From: Saccharofermentans sp.
GTDB lineage: Bacteria > Bacillota > Clostridia > Saccharofermentanales > Saccharofermentanaceae
Reading direction: 5' to 3'
Assembly: GCA_024403715.1 (NCBI GenBank)
Contig: JAKSRJ010000004.1
Location: 22,407 to 86,406, forward strand
DNA: 64,000 nt
Both the position numbers and the translations under genes were made by a program. The first letter of the stretch is position 1. The number at the start of each line of letters is the position of its first letter. Positions 7,529 to 17,555 of the stretch are shown one piece after another. The notes under the pieces are model-generated. The model was not told where the DNA came from. It worked only from the letters and a program-made list of their open reading frames with translations, and did not search any database.

Positions 7529-8887
7529 TTAGTTACGCATACTATGAATTGGTGCAGGAATTCTTCCACCTCTGTGGATGAAATCAGCACAAGATGCATT
7601 ATTTACGGCCATAATAGGAGCACTTCCTAAAAGTCCACCAAACTCGACCATATCACCAACGTCCTTACCAGGAACAGGAATAAGCCTTACTGCAGTTGTC
7701 TTGTTGTTAAATGTACCAAGTGCCATCTCATCTGCAATGATACCAGAGATAGTCTCAGCTGTTGTGCTACCAGGAACAGCAATCATATCAAGACCTACTG
7801 AACATACACAAGTCATAGCTTCAAGCTTTTCAAGCTTCAAAGAACCTGACATAGCAGCTGCAATCATTCCCTCATCTTCAGAAACAGGAATAAATGCACC
7901 AGACAATCCACCAACATAAGAAGAAGCCATAATACCGCCCTTCTTAACCGCATCATTAAGCATTGCAAGAGCAGCAGTTGTTCCCCATGTACCACACTCA
8001 GCAAGTCCAAACTCTTCAAGAAGTCTCGCAACTGAATCGCCTACTGCAGGTGTTGGTGCCAAAGAAAGATCGATAATACCAAATGGTACATTAAGTCTTT
8101 GAGAAGCTTCACGAGCTACAAGCTCTCCAACACGAGTAATTTTAAATGCAGCTTTCTTAATTGTCTCAGCAACAGTTCCTAAATCCTGTCCTCTTACAGC
8201 CTCCAAAGCAGTCTTAACTACACCTGGACCAGAAATACCGACATTAATAACACACTCAGGTTCACCAGGCCCTAAGAAAGCACCAGCCATGAATGGATTA
8301 TCCTCTGGAGCATTTGCAAATACAACGAGTTTGGCGCATCCGAGTGCATCGTTATCTTTTGTAAGTTCAGCTGTCTTTTTAATAATTCTACCCATATCAG
8401 CAACAGCATCCATGTTAATTCCAGTTCTTGTTGAAGCGAGATTAACAGAAGAACAAACAAACTCAGTTGATGCTAAAGCTTCAGGAATTGATTCTATTAG
8501 ATTCTTATCAGCATTAGTATAGCCCTTCTGTACTAAAGCAGAAAAACCACCTACAAAGTTAACACCACATGCTTTTGCAGCCTTGTCCAAAGTCTTAGCA
8601 AAAGGAGTGTAATCAGTTGCTCCACATGCAGCAGCAACAATGGAAATTGGAGTTACAGAAATTCTCTTATGAATAATTGGAACACCATACTTCTTAGATA
8701 TAGCTTCACCAGTCGCTACAAGATTACCTGCATATCTACAAATCTTGTCATAAATCTTATTGCAAGATTCTTCAACTGTAGAAGCAGCACAGTCCATAAG
8801 TGAAATACCCATTGTGATTGTTCTGATGTCCAAGTGCTGCTCATTGAACATCTTCATTGTCTCTAATATCTCGAAATCAGTAATCAT
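7529..8887 (-). CDS. UPF0210 / DUF711 (PFL family) protein
   Basis: A 452-residue protein recognisable as the UPF0210 (DUF711) family from its length, the N-terminal [19 protein letters not shown] region, Gly- and Ala-rich alpha/beta sequence and the C-terminal segment [13 protein letters not shown]. Members are distantly related to glycyl-radical (pyruvate formate-lyase-like) folds by annotation, hence 'PFL family', but no glycyl-radical loop is visible and no biochemical role is known to me. It overlaps the upstream ACT-domain gene by 4 nt (ATGA), and the same pair occurs together in many bacteria, implying that the ACT protein senses a ligand for it. It is the last gene of the leftward run and ends before a terminator. 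Confidence 0.93.
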   Translation of the reverse strand: MITDFEILETMKMFNEQHLDIRTITMGISLMDCAASTVEESCNKIYDKICRYAGNLVATGEAISKKYGVPIIHKRISVTPISIVAAACGATDYTPFAKTLDKAAKACGVNFVGGFSALVQKGYTNADKNLIESIPEALASTEFVCSSVNLASTRTGINMDAVADMGRIIKKTAELTKDNDALGCAKLVVFANAPEDNPFMAGAFLGPGEPECVINVGISGPGVVKTALEAVRGQDLGTVAETIKKAAFKITRVGELVAREASQRLNVPFGIIDLSLAPTPAVGDSVARLLEEFGLAECGTWGTTAALAMLNDAVKKGGIMASSYVGGLSGAFIPVSEDEGMIAAAMSGSLKLEKLEAMTCVCSVGLDMIAVPGSTTAETISGIIADEMALGTFNNKTTAVRLIPVPGKDVGDMVEFGGLLGSAPIMAVNNASCADFIHRGGRIPAPIHSMRN

Positions 8888-9168
8888 ATTCTATGCATCC
8901 TGTCGAATAATTCTGTATGCTGAATAGCAATGGTTACACCAAGTTCTTCACCTAACTTATCTAACTGTTCCTTAATATCAGATTCTTCAATGATGAGATC
9001 TTTGAGATCAACAAGCATAATCATTGTAAAAATATCATCAAGAATTGTCTGAGAAATATCATTAATATTAATGTTGTTATCGCATAGAAGCTTAGAAACT
9101 CCTGCAATAATACCTGTACGGTCCTTTCCAAGAACGGAAATTACCGCTGTGTTCTTTTCTGAAGCCAT
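8884..9168 (-). CDS. ACT-domain regulatory protein (UPF0237)
   Basis: A 94-residue protein that is almost entirely one ACT domain, starting [21 protein letters not shown], shown here as '[15 protein letters not shown]' at about 14-28, the glycine-containing ligand-binding turn. ACT domains bind amino acids or similar small molecules and form dimers. A GGAG-like ribosome site (AGGAGAA) precedes the ATG. It is coupled by 4-nt overlap to the UPF0210 gene, and the pair probably acts together. The ligand is unknown. Confidence 0.93.
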   Translation of the reverse strand: MASEKNTAVISVLGKDRTGIIAGVSKLLCDNNININDISQTILDDIFTMIMLVDLKDLIIEESDIKEQLDKLGEELGVTIAIQHTELFDRMHRI

Positions 9169-9195
9169 AGTTCTTCTCCTTCAAAAATAATCAAC

Positions 9196-10734
9196 TTATA
9201 ATAACATACTTTGAGCTAAGCGATTAGCACATTTTATGCCATCTACAGCACAACTCATTATGCCTCCAGCATAACCAGCACCTTCACCACAAGGATATAT
9301 TCCTTTGACACTTACACTTTGTAATGTCTCTTTATCTCTCAAAATTCTAACCGGTGATGAAGAACCTGCCTCTACTGCAGTTAATACTGCATTCGGATCA
9401 CTAAAGAATTTAGCCTTTCGAGCCATTAATTCGATGCCATACTTGATAGTTTCAACTACTTTAGTATCTTCAAAAACTTCGGAAAAATCAGTGTAATTAA
9501 TACCTGGTCTAAAACTAGGATTAACATTCCCTAGACCATTAGTCTTATTAATACCAAGGAAATCACCCACAGTCAAACACGGAGCTTTACCAGTACTACC
9601 ACCTAATTCATATGCCTTATGTTCTAGGCGTTCACGATAATCAAAAAGAGCAAATACATCATTATAAATATCCTGTGGTAATACTGGTACAAGTAACGCA
9701 CTATTAGAATTCTCATTATCACGAGCTCGATAACTCATTCCATTTGTACACAGTTTATCAGTACTACTTCCACTGGAAATAACATGACCACCTGGACACA
9801 TACAAAATGTATACAAGCAACTATCATTAGGTGTATCAACAGATAACTTATAATTAGCAGCAGAAATGTTTTTATATAGCGATGTATCAAACCCATATTG
9901 GCACATATCAACATCAATTCTTTTATGCTCAATTCTAACACCGACAGAAAAAGGTTTTGCTGTTAGTACTAAACCTCTATTCATGAGCATCTCGAAAAGC
10001 ATTTTATCACCATGACCACCTGCAATAATCAAGTTCTCACATGGTATTTCAAAGTTCTCACCTAAAACCGAAGATATTCTTCCGTTATTAACTTTGATGT
10101 CTGTTACTTTACTCTCAAATCTAACTTCTCCACCCAAATCTATAATCCTACGTCGAAGATTAGCAACAACATTTACAAGGATATCTGTACCAACATGTGG
10201 ATGAGCATCATAATCTATATCTTTATCAGCACCACAATTAATGAATACCTTATTAATAAACGCCTTATAGGGTGATGAAATACCTGAGAATAATTTTCCA
10301 TCAGAAAAAGTTCCAGCTCCGCCCTCTCCAAACATAATATTAGAATTAGGATTTATTTTACCTGTCTCCCAAGATTCACTAATATCTATACTTCTTGAAG
10401 CCGCATCCTTACCAATCTCAAGAATTAAAGGACGAAGACCATATTCTGCCAGTATTAGACCCGCAAACATTCCACTAGGTCCAAATCCAATAATTACAGG
10501 TCTTTGCTTGAGATTAAACTTTCTGCCTTTAAGAGGTAACGCAATTACATCAGGATTGGCAGGAATTTCATCCGTTACTCTATATACAACCTTAACATTA
10601 GGTTTCTTACGAGCATCTATATAAGATTTAGTTATATAAATCTTTTTACCTGAATGAATTCTCTTACTTATTAAAGAAGCAATATCGTCGCAATTACCTA
10701 TTTCATCTGGCTTAAATACAACATCTTTAATCAT
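9196..10734 (-). CDS. FAD-dependent dehydrogenase of the COG2509 type
   Basis: A 512-residue flavoprotein. The dinucleotide-binding GFGPSGMFAGLILAE is near 83-97, after an N-terminal region of about 80 residues typical of this family. EGGAGTFSDGKLF near 140 and the C-terminal FAD motif GEGAGYAGGIMSCAVDG near 490 are family hallmarks. No membrane segment is seen. It begins at the stop codon of the upstream BaiN/HI0933-type flavoprotein (1-nt overlap), so the two flavoproteins are co-translated. Substrates for this group are not established to my knowledge; a role in redox or cofactor metabolism is an inference. Confidence 0.9.
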   Translation of the reverse strand: MIKDVVFKPDEIGNCDDIASLISKRIHSGKKIYITKSYIDARKKPNVKVVYRVTDEIPANPDVIALPLKGRKFNLKQRPVIIGFGPSGMFAGLILAEYGLRPLILEIGKDAASRSIDISESWETGKINPNSNIMFGEGGAGTFSDGKLFSGISSPYKAFINKVFINCGADKDIDYDAHPHVGTDILVNVVANLRRRIIDLGGEVRFESKVTDIKVNNGRISSVLGENFEIPCENLIIAGGHGDKMLFEMLMNRGLVLTAKPFSVGVRIEHKRIDVDMCQYGFDTSLYKNISAANYKLSVDTPNDSCLYTFCMCPGGHVISSGSSTDKLCTNGMSYRARDNENSNSALLVPVLPQDIYNDVFALFDYRERLEHKAYELGGSTGKAPCLTVGDFLGINKTNGLGNVNPSFRPGINYTDFSEVFEDTKVVETIKYGIELMARKAKFFSDPNAVLTAVEAGSSSPVRILRDKETLQSVSVKGIYPCGEGAGYAGGIMSCAVDGIKCANRLAQSMLL

Positions 10735-11924
10735 TATAATGAATCCTTAATGATAGAATCAGCAACCTTCATTGCAGAAGCCCATGCCCAGTGTAGATTA
10801 TAGCCTCCACATGGACCATCAACATTTAATAGTTCACCACAAGCATAACACTTAGAACTATTTAATAACTCAAGATTATCATTTAAAGCAGTAAGTTTTA
10901 AACCGCCTCTTGTTACCTGTGCATTATCAAAGCCAAGAGTACCTGTGACTGTTAGTTTAAAGTTGTGCAAAGTATTTGCAATTGAAGTAGGATTGTTACC
11001 ACTTCTTTTAACTACTACTTCAGCTAATTGTCTGTTAATTAAACCTGTCAATGCTAAAGTAGATGACCTATCAGGGAAAGAACTAATTAGATTGCTAACT
11101 ATTTCTTTCTTCTCTTCAAGTGAATACTTAGGTAGCAAATCAATTAAAACATCAACAGACTTAATACCTTTTTCAACTGATTCATAATAGAACCTAGAAA
11201 GTTGCATAACGACTATCCCAGAAACACCATAATCAGTAAATAGCATCTCACCTTGTTCTGTATGATTATTAATTGTTACTGTACACTTAAAACGATTACC
11301 AGATAGAGCTTTAATATCACTATCAGAAGTTTTAAATGGTACTAATGCAGGAAGAATTTTTGTAAAACTATCTTTTCCTGCTAGTTTCTTAATAACAGGA
11401 AATAAAGATCCATCACTACCAGTGTAAGGCGCTGCAGCACCTCCAACAGCAAGAACTAAACTATTGGCTGTAAACTGTCCACTCTTGACAAGAACCTGAT
11501 ACTTTTCATCAAATTTATTTATCGAAACAACTTGTTCAGTAATTGTAGTAATATTTTCAGTATAAAATCTAAGACAATCAAGAACAGTAGTAGCTTTAAA
11601 AGTAATTGGATAAACAAGATTATCTAAGCTATCTGTATGCATTCCTAGATTTTGTTCAAAAAATGATAATACACTATCAGTATCATAATCAGTTAGGATT
11701 GACTTAAGCTTAGAATTATCATCGCTATAATAGTCTTCCACGCTAATATCTAAATTCTCAAGATTACATCTACCATTACCAGTTACAAGAATCTTTTTTC
11801 CAACACGTGAATTCCTTTCAATTAAACAAACGTCTAATGATTTGTTTTTTGAACATAGATAAGCGGCGCACATCAACCCTGCAGCGCCGCCCCCAATAAT
11901 AATTACATCAAAATTATTCTTCAT
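10734..11924 (-). CDS. NAD(P)/FAD-dependent oxidoreductase (HI0933/BaiN-like)
   Basis: A 396-residue flavoprotein with the N-terminal dinucleotide fold IIGGGAAGLMCAAYL at 9-23, the family block KKILVTGNGRCNLEN near 44-58, and the C-terminal FAD motif GELLNVDGPCGGYNLHWAWASG-like region near 365-385 (here ending WASA). These mark the HI0933/YhiN group, which includes the bile-acid reductase BaiN; whether this copy acts on steroids is unknown, and most members are uncharacterised. Its start overlaps the end of the CYTH gene by 11 nt, and it runs directly into the COG2509 flavoprotein. Confidence 0.9.
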   Translation of the reverse strand: MKNNFDVIIIGGGAAGLMCAAYLCSKNKSLDVCLIERNSRVGKKILVTGNGRCNLENLDISVEDYYSDDNSKLKSILTDYDTDSVLSFFEQNLGMHTDSLDNLVYPITFKATTVLDCLRFYTENITTITEQVVSINKFDEKYQVLVKSGQFTANSLVLAVGGAAAPYTGSDGSLFPVIKKLAGKDSFTKILPALVPFKTSDSDIKALSGNRFKCTVTINNHTEQGEMLFTDYGVSGIVVMQLSRFYYESVEKGIKSVDVLIDLLPKYSLEEKKEIVSNLISSFPDRSSTLALTGLINRQLAEVVVKRSGNNPTSIANTLHNFKLTVTGTLGFDNAQVTRGGLKLTALNDNLELLNSSKCYACGELLNVDGPCGGYNLHWAWASAMKVADSIIKDSL

Positions 11925-12579
11925 CTGCCTTATCGAGTAATCTTAAAGCTCTAATATACTTACTGTCATCGAATAATCTAGCATCAGTACTATCTATAAT
12001 AAACTGAGCCATATCTTTAAGATCCACTACATCACCTGACTCAAGTTCTAATTCAAGTTCGCAAATATCTTCCTTTTTATTACCAGCTGATATTACTCCA
12101 ATATCAAAGCAGGCTTCCATAATGGAATCACCAAAGCCAAAAGTATATGTTGTTCTCTCACAGTATGTAGAACATAATGCAACTAGATCTTCATTCTTAA
12201 TATCACCAAGAGCATCTTCCAATATCTCACTCGGATCATCGTCATTTCTGACGGAAGCTGCTTTAAAGCTATCAACATCAAAGGAATCGTCTTCAGAATC
12301 AACATTCCATTCATAGCGCTGATGTAAACCGTTAACAACTGAACCACCAAACTTCACTGTATGTTCATAACGTTCACCGTCCTCATCTTCATAGAGACGA
12401 ACACGTACTGAGGTGCCTTTTGCTTTAAGAATTCTGTCCTTAGTATCGTAATAAGTGTTTGTCAGCTTTACAGGTGCTTTTTCAACAGCATCTAAACAAT
12501 AATCTCCAAACCACTCCGCATTAATTACAGCCATTAATTCTTCTTTACTATTAAAAGCAAGTTTAATTTCAGTTTCCAT
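11914..12579 (-). CDS. CYTH-domain protein (triphosphate tunnel metalloenzyme family)
   Basis: A 221-residue protein opening with METEIKLAF, the E-x-E-x-K motif that coordinates metal and phosphate in CYTH/triphosphate tunnel enzymes. Further charged beta-strand pairs (VRVRLYEDEDGERYEHTVK, LELELESGD) continue the tunnel pattern. Members hydrolyse inorganic triphosphate or thiamine triphosphate or act as adenylyl cyclases; the specific activity here is unknown. It lies between the beta-propeller-like protein and the flavoproteins, with a 4-11 nt spacing. Confidence 0.88.
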   Translation of the reverse strand: METEIKLAFNSKEELMAVINAEWFGDYCLDAVEKAPVKLTNTYYDTKDRILKAKGTSVRVRLYEDEDGERYEHTVKFGGSVVNGLHQRYEWNVDSEDDSFDVDSFKAASVRNDDDPSEILEDALGDIKNEDLVALCSTYCERTTYTFGFGDSIMEACFDIGVISAGNKKEDICELELELESGDVVDLKDMAQFIIDSTDARLFDDSKYIRALRLLDKADEE

Positions 12580-12590
12580 AACTCCCCTAA

Positions 12591-13730
12591 TTAATCTTCA
12601 ATCGTGTGAACACCACTCGTAGAAACAACAACAAGTCTATTATTATCCGTAAAACCTATTCTAATGATATCTTCATCGACTTCAACATCTGAAATTACAT
12701 CACCAGAATCATTAAATACAATAATTCTATTATCAATAGATAGTGCAAAATTGTGATCATTTGATGCAATAGCATTAACTACCGAACCTACTTCTGAATC
12801 ATAAACACTACTACCAGAACTGCTGATAACTCTTAATTTATTAAGCTGATTAACGCCATCAGAATAAACTACAAAAATATTATCATTTACCATACGTACA
12901 TAATTAATTGATCCAAATGTTTCTCCAAATTGAGATAGAGAATCATTTCTCAATGTATAAATAGTATCCATAGAAAATGTATATAGATTATTTCCAATGT
13001 AATCAATATAAGAAAGAATACTTGTATCATTAAGCTTAAACAAGGCATAGTCAGAAGTTGAAATTGAATCATTATTATAATTCAGAGCGAAAAGTCTAAC
13101 TACAGGTTCATATACAGCACCCGATGTATTAAGAGTAGTTAATGCAAAGAAACTATCATTATCAGAAAAAGCACCACAAATTGGATAGCCAGAATTATAT
13201 GAAGACCATCTCGATATTTGAGTTCCATCCCTATAATAGAGAATTACTTCGCCATAGGCATCTGTACTATCAGTTATTATCGCACAAAGACCAGAATCAG
13301 ATAAAATTGCAGACTGAACTGTGTTTTCAGTAGGCTTAGAATATAGAATTCCACTTTCATCCATAACAACAAATCCATAACCACCATTATCAAAAACAAC
13401 ACATCTTGATCCATTGATAAAGCATTGAGGATTATTGTAAGAGACAGATGTACTAAATACTTCATTTCCAGATAGAGTTAGATAGGCAACTCTATCAGAA
13501 GTAACTTTAATTACGCCATCACCAAAAACATATAGTTTCTGTGCTTCTGCGTATTCACACTCAAAACCACTCTGACCTGATAATCTAATTGATCTATCAG
13601 CTCCTTTTGTAGCTTCCTCATTACGAACAACTATAACTAATAAAACAATCGAAACAACAAGAATCGCAAGGAAAATACCGATTGTAACCCAAAGATTGCG
13701 TTCTATATTGTTCTTAACGGTTTTACTCAT
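12591..13730 (-). CDS. Membrane-anchored beta-propeller-like protein (DUF5711 type)
   Basis: A 379-residue protein with one N-terminal membrane helix (about 12-35, WVTIGIFLAILVVSIVLLV) and a large outer region built of short repeated beta-strand units (for example YVFGDGVIKVTSDRVAYLTL, then GSRCVVFDNGGYGFVVMD), the look of a seven-bladed or similar propeller, as in DUF5711. It should sit outside the cytoplasmic membrane. It directly follows the DUF4340 gene (2-nt gap) in the Gld-like ABC operon and may be its extracellular binding or scaffolding part. No enzymatic motif is seen. Confidence 0.7.
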   Translation of the reverse strand: MSKTVKNNIERNLWVTIGIFLAILVVSIVLLVIVVRNEEATKGADRSIRLSGQSGFECEYAEAQKLYVFGDGVIKVTSDRVAYLTLSGNEVFSTSVSYNNPQCFINGSRCVVFDNGGYGFVVMDESGILYSKPTENTVQSAILSDSGLCAIITDSTDAYGEVILYYRDGTQISRWSSYNSGYPICGAFSDNDSFFALTTLNTSGAVYEPVVRLFALNYNNDSISTSDYALFKLNDTSILSYIDYIGNNLYTFSMDTIYTLRNDSLSQFGETFGSINYVRMVNDNIFVVYSDGVNQLNKLRVISSSGSSVYDSEVGSVVNAIASNDHNFALSIDNRIIVFNDSGDVISDVEVDEDIIRIGFTDNNRLVVVSTSGVHTIED

Positions 13731-13732
13731 TA

Positions 13733-15211
13733 TTAAGCGGCCTCTACAGGTCTATCATAAGTTCCATTGATAGCATTATCTATAGCTTCTTCAGCAAGTT
13801 CGTAAGCAGTCCAAGCACCATAATCGAAAGTGTTGTCGCCACCATCATGGAATATCTGCGTTCTAGGAACTACAAATGAAGTATACTCGCCATCTAAGAA
13901 AACATAATACGATGTTCCATCTCTAACAACAAATGAAAGTTCATAAGTATGATAATCTTTAGTAACGTAAGTGAATGTAACTTCAGGATCAAATGAAGGA
14001 TTAACATCTGTCTCAACACCTGAAATTGAAATAGTGATTAAAGACTCATACAAAATCGCAGCATAAGAACGATTATTTGAGTTAAAAATCTTAACGTTAC
14101 GAAGGTTCAACATAGCAACTGCGTTAGGTGAAGAAATTGAATCCTCAGTATCAATTTCATAAGTAAATGATACATCACCGTAAGTACCAGTAATCTTGGA
14201 CATATCATAAGCTGAATAGTAAACAAGATAACTATCCAAAAGCATTACAAGAGACGTATTAAGTCCAGACATCTGCATTGAACTAAGCTGGAAATATCCA
14301 TCAACCGTTGAACATGTACCGTAGAAATATCCATTAACTTCATTAGATAAGTTAATCTCTAGACTTGTACCATCAACCATCGTAAGAATAAAAGAATACG
14401 CAGGATTAGCAAGACCATAGTCATTAACTTCATCCTCTGTTAATTCAACAAAAGATGTAATCTGCAAATTAGTAATATTATCAACTAAATCATTAAAATA
14501 GTTACTACAACCAATTTGGAATGGTGAGATAGCTGTAAATATTGGAGCACCAGTCTCATATATCTCACACGAAGTAATCATATCTAGATTATCTTCAGCT
14601 CTGATAAATTCCAATGTAGCAACATTAGAATAATCAATATTCAAAATCTGAGTTGCTAAGAAATCAATTAATCTATAACCACAGTATAAGTACTTAGCTG
14701 AAGTGATTGTATAAATATTAGAATCACCTTCAACCATAAAATAACAATTAGATTCATTGACTGTCTTATTACCAATAAAAATTCTGTGCTCAACACCATC
14801 AAAACCAGTAATGATAACAGTATAAACAGGATTATCTAGTCCATATTCTGAAAGCCCTAAATCATTACTATCACCAACAGTTGCACTAGAATAGAAACTT
14901 GATAAAACAGCAACCCAAGAACTAACGCCATTCATGTTAATTTCAGCATCTGTAGCATACTCTTCAAGTAAAGCCCAACATTGAATTCCTTCATTAGACA
15001 AATAAGACTGGAAACCAATTCCTGAGCCTTCATTATTCAACACCTCGATAGTAGAGATTGTAGTCGTATCAATATAAAAAACATCTACACTCTCATTACT
15101 AACTATATCATCACCATTATTAATGTTATTGGAAATAATAACCCCTACTGCAACTGCAACGAGTACAAGCATAACAATAAAAGGTATTAATAAACTCTTT
15201 AAAGATTTCAT
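13733..15211 (-). CDS. DUF4340 domain protein of a Gld-type ABC cluster
   Basis: A 492-residue protein with a single N-terminal membrane helix (about 5-26) and a long extracytoplasmic region rich in hydroxylated residues. Pairs of repeats (SEYGLDNPVYTVIITGFDG near 125 and NDYGLANPAYSFILTMVDG near 265) show the DUF4340 duplication. DUF4340 proteins accompany GldG-like subunits in many bacteria. It follows the GldG-like gene with a 3-nt gap. Function is unknown; it is probably the extracellular part of the transporter. Confidence 0.85.
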   Translation of the reverse strand: MKSLKSLLIPFIVMLVLVAVAVGVIISNNINNGDDIVSNESVDVFYIDTTTISTIEVLNNEGSGIGFQSYLSNEGIQCWALLEEYATDAEINMNGVSSWVAVLSSFYSSATVGDSNDLGLSEYGLDNPVYTVIITGFDGVEHRIFIGNKTVNESNCYFMVEGDSNIYTITSAKYLYCGYRLIDFLATQILNIDYSNVATLEFIRAEDNLDMITSCEIYETGAPIFTAISPFQIGCSNYFNDLVDNITNLQITSFVELTEDEVNDYGLANPAYSFILTMVDGTSLEINLSNEVNGYFYGTCSTVDGYFQLSSMQMSGLNTSLVMLLDSYLVYYSAYDMSKITGTYGDVSFTYEIDTEDSISSPNAVAMLNLRNVKIFNSNNRSYAAILYESLITISISGVETDVNPSFDPEVTFTYVTKDYHTYELSFVVRDGTSYYVFLDGEYTSFVVPRTQIFHDGGDNTFDYGAWTAYELAEEAIDNAINGTYDRPVEAA

Positions 15212-15214
15212 AAA

Positions 15215-16750
15215 TTATAGATTCTTTCTCTTGTTATATACAATAACACCAGCAATTACTAAAGCAAGTGGAACAATAGCAATCAAAACAAATGTCAAAA
15301 CAGTAACTGAATTACTTGTAACCTTTGTTGTGTCAATTGAATAATCAGATAAAGCTTTACCTTCTACAAAAACTGTATCTTCAGCTTTAAGTAATGCGCG
15401 TACAATATTTCTTGTAAATACAACGTTAGCGTCATTAAAACCAAAATTTGAAATATACTCATCAGAAGTAAAAGTCATTGTACCAAATACATAAACTTCT
15501 GGTGGGTTTGGTGTACCCTCATACGTAGCATACATACCAACATTATACTGACCTAAAACGGAATTTTGGATAAGATTACCAGTATTCTCATCAAACTGAC
15601 TAAGAGTAACATTAGAAGATGTTGTAACTACAGGCTGAGTCTGAATATAAGCAAAAGGTGTATCAGCTGTTGTAATAGGTCGAGCATATGAGTTACGCAA
15701 CAATGTAGCTTCACCGGCCATAGAAGTAAACGCAGAATTCAAATTAACAAGAGTATTAAACTTATCACTATTAATTTGTAGGCTGGTATCATTCTCCATA
15801 ACAAGAGCATTTTGGATACGAATATTAACGTATGACAATAAGCTATTAAGGTTTGGATAAGATTCAGCTACATTTGTATTGTAGTAGTTGACTGCAACTA
15901 TAAGCTTACCGCCTCTTCCTAGATAATCCTGAATTCCAAGCGCCATAGAACTAGTAATATCAGAGCTAATACCATTAATTACAAGCAAATCACAATCTGC
16001 AGGAACCTCGAAATTGTCACTAGCCTGAATATCACTACTCTCAATTCCTAGTGCAGAAAACATGTTAGACAACTGAGTATGTGTTCCCTCGCCCAGTCCA
16101 GTAACAAAATAAGCCTTATAGCTATAACCCTGAGTTAGATTTACTATTGCACTTGTGAACTTAGATTCAACAATATTAGATGTTGGCAAATAGTAACCAT
16201 ACTGTAAGTACTCACTATCATAAGTAAAACAGTCAACAGGCATAATCTCAATGATATTTCCGCCATTACTAATTACATAACAAGAAGTGTTAGCTAAATC
16301 ATAAACACCTCGTGGATCAAGTTCAGAAATAATTGAAGGATATGTTGTTGGATTTATATATTCCACCGTAACTCTTCCACCTGAAACAGCAACATAGTCA
16401 TCAAGAAGTGGAACAATATATTCATATGGTGTATCTCTTAGTGATTTAGGCTTATCAAATAAACCAACAATTCTAATATTGGTATTAGCTGGTAATGAAT
16501 TCAAGTAACTAATTGTAATCTCAGAAACAGAATTCTGACCTGTAGATGACATATCGTATGTTAGATAATCATCAATTGTAGTTTTATTGATTTTCAATCC
16601 AAAAATTATATTAATAGCCAAAACAGACACTAATAAAATCAAAAAAGATCCAATAGAGAATAATTTAAGCTTATCATTTCTGATATCAGACTTTACGCCA
16701 TCATTCTTCTTTGTTTTAACAGAATTATCTACTTTATTATCTTTACTCAT
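15215..16750 (-). CDS. GldG-like ABC transporter auxiliary subunit
   Basis: A 511-residue protein, starting at ATG 16750 (MSKDNKVDN), chosen because AAGGAG lies 8 nt upstream; an upstream in-frame start has none. It has a membrane helix near 33-55, a large extracytoplasmic domain of the GldG/intraflagellar-transport-like type, including an internal THxGLGE-like region (YFVTGLGEGTHTQLSNMF), and a second helix near the C-terminus (about 480-505) followed by basic residues. This topology is that of GldG, which works with GldA and GldF. It is encoded just after the permease. In Bacteroidota this transporter type is needed for gliding; in Clostridia its role is unknown. Confidence 0.85.
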   Translation of the reverse strand: MSKDNKVDNSVKTKKNDGVKSDIRNDKLKLFSIGSFLILLVSVLAINIIFGLKINKTTIDDYLTYDMSSTGQNSVSEITISYLNSLPANTNIRIVGLFDKPKSLRDTPYEYIVPLLDDYVAVSGGRVTVEYINPTTYPSIISELDPRGVYDLANTSCYVISNGGNIIEIMPVDCFTYDSEYLQYGYYLPTSNIVESKFTSAIVNLTQGYSYKAYFVTGLGEGTHTQLSNMFSALGIESSDIQASDNFEVPADCDLLVINGISSDITSSMALGIQDYLGRGGKLIVAVNYYNTNVAESYPNLNSLLSYVNIRIQNALVMENDTSLQINSDKFNTLVNLNSAFTSMAGEATLLRNSYARPITTADTPFAYIQTQPVVTTSSNVTLSQFDENTGNLIQNSVLGQYNVGMYATYEGTPNPPEVYVFGTMTFTSDEYISNFGFNDANVVFTRNIVRALLKAEDTVFVEGKALSDYSIDTTKVTSNSVTVLTFVLIAIVPLALVIAGVIVYNKRKNL

Positions 16751-16766
16751 TTCGATACTCCTTGAA

Positions 16767-17540
16767 TTACTTCTGTGACCAACGCTTCTTCTCAAGGATT
16801 CTATATGTCAAAAACAAGAATACGAGAGCCATTGAAGCACAGTATACAAGAGGAGATATGGAGAATACTCCATACCTAAAATCATTTGTCTTAGAGAAAG
16901 GATCAAGCCAAGAGATTGCACTTGCAACTTTATCACAAACAGAATTAACTTTTTCTGGGTTGAGATTAAATAGCGAAGCTGATAGCAATGAGGCAACAGC
17001 GGATGAAGCTAAAGAGCTAATAGTTGATAAAAGCTGAACACATAAAATGACTACAAAACTAATAATAGCTGCGATAATCTGTGTATCAGTAAGAGCAGAT
17101 GCAAATATACCAATAGATATAAACAGCATAGCTAAGAAAAAGTATACTAATACAGATCCCCAAGTACCAATATTAACAACACCACCTGAAGCAGCTGTAA
17201 TAATCATATGTACAAGTACATTTACAAACAGAATAGCAATCAATGTAATTGCAGCAAAAAACTTTCCTAAAACTACATCAAACAAAGATACTGGTGAAGT
17301 ATAAAACAGAACTTCTGTTCCCCTCTTCTTATCTTCAGCAAATAGTCCCATAGTAATTACAGGAACAATAATTACAAAGAATGATGCAAGAGACATAATC
17401 TCATTTGAAACATTAACATTACCGCCACTGTATTGATTAATGAAAAAGAAACCAGACAAAAAACCATACAGAGCCAAAGCAACATATCCAACTGGCGATC
17501 TAAAATACGATGCCAACTCTCTTTTATAAACAGCAGTCAT
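16767..17540 (-). CDS. ABC-2 type permease (GldF-like)
   Basis: A 257-residue integral membrane protein with about six hydrophobic segments. It begins MTAVYKRELASYFRSPVGYVAL, here in short MTAVYKRELASYFRSP, the classical opening of ABC-2 permeases in Gld-like clusters. The EDKKRGTEVLFYTSPVS stretch near 68-84 is the cytoplasmic coupling region seen in this family. It lies 15 nt after the ATPase gene and 16 nt before the GldG-like gene. It should form the membrane channel of the transporter; the substrate is unknown. Confidence 0.93.
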   Translation of the reverse strand: MTAVYKRELASYFRSPVGYVALALYGFLSGFFFINQYSGGNVNVSNEIMSLASFFVIIVPVITMGLFAEDKKRGTEVLFYTSPVSLFDVVLGKFFAAITLIAILFVNVLVHMIITAASGGVVNIGTWGSVLVYFFLAMLFISIGIFASALTDTQIIAAIISFVVILCVQLLSTISSLASSAVASLLSASLFNLNPEKVNSVCDKVASAISWLDPFSKTNDFRYGVFSISPLVYCASMALVFLFLTYRILEKKRWSQK

Positions 17541-17555
17541 TAAAAACCTCCGTAA

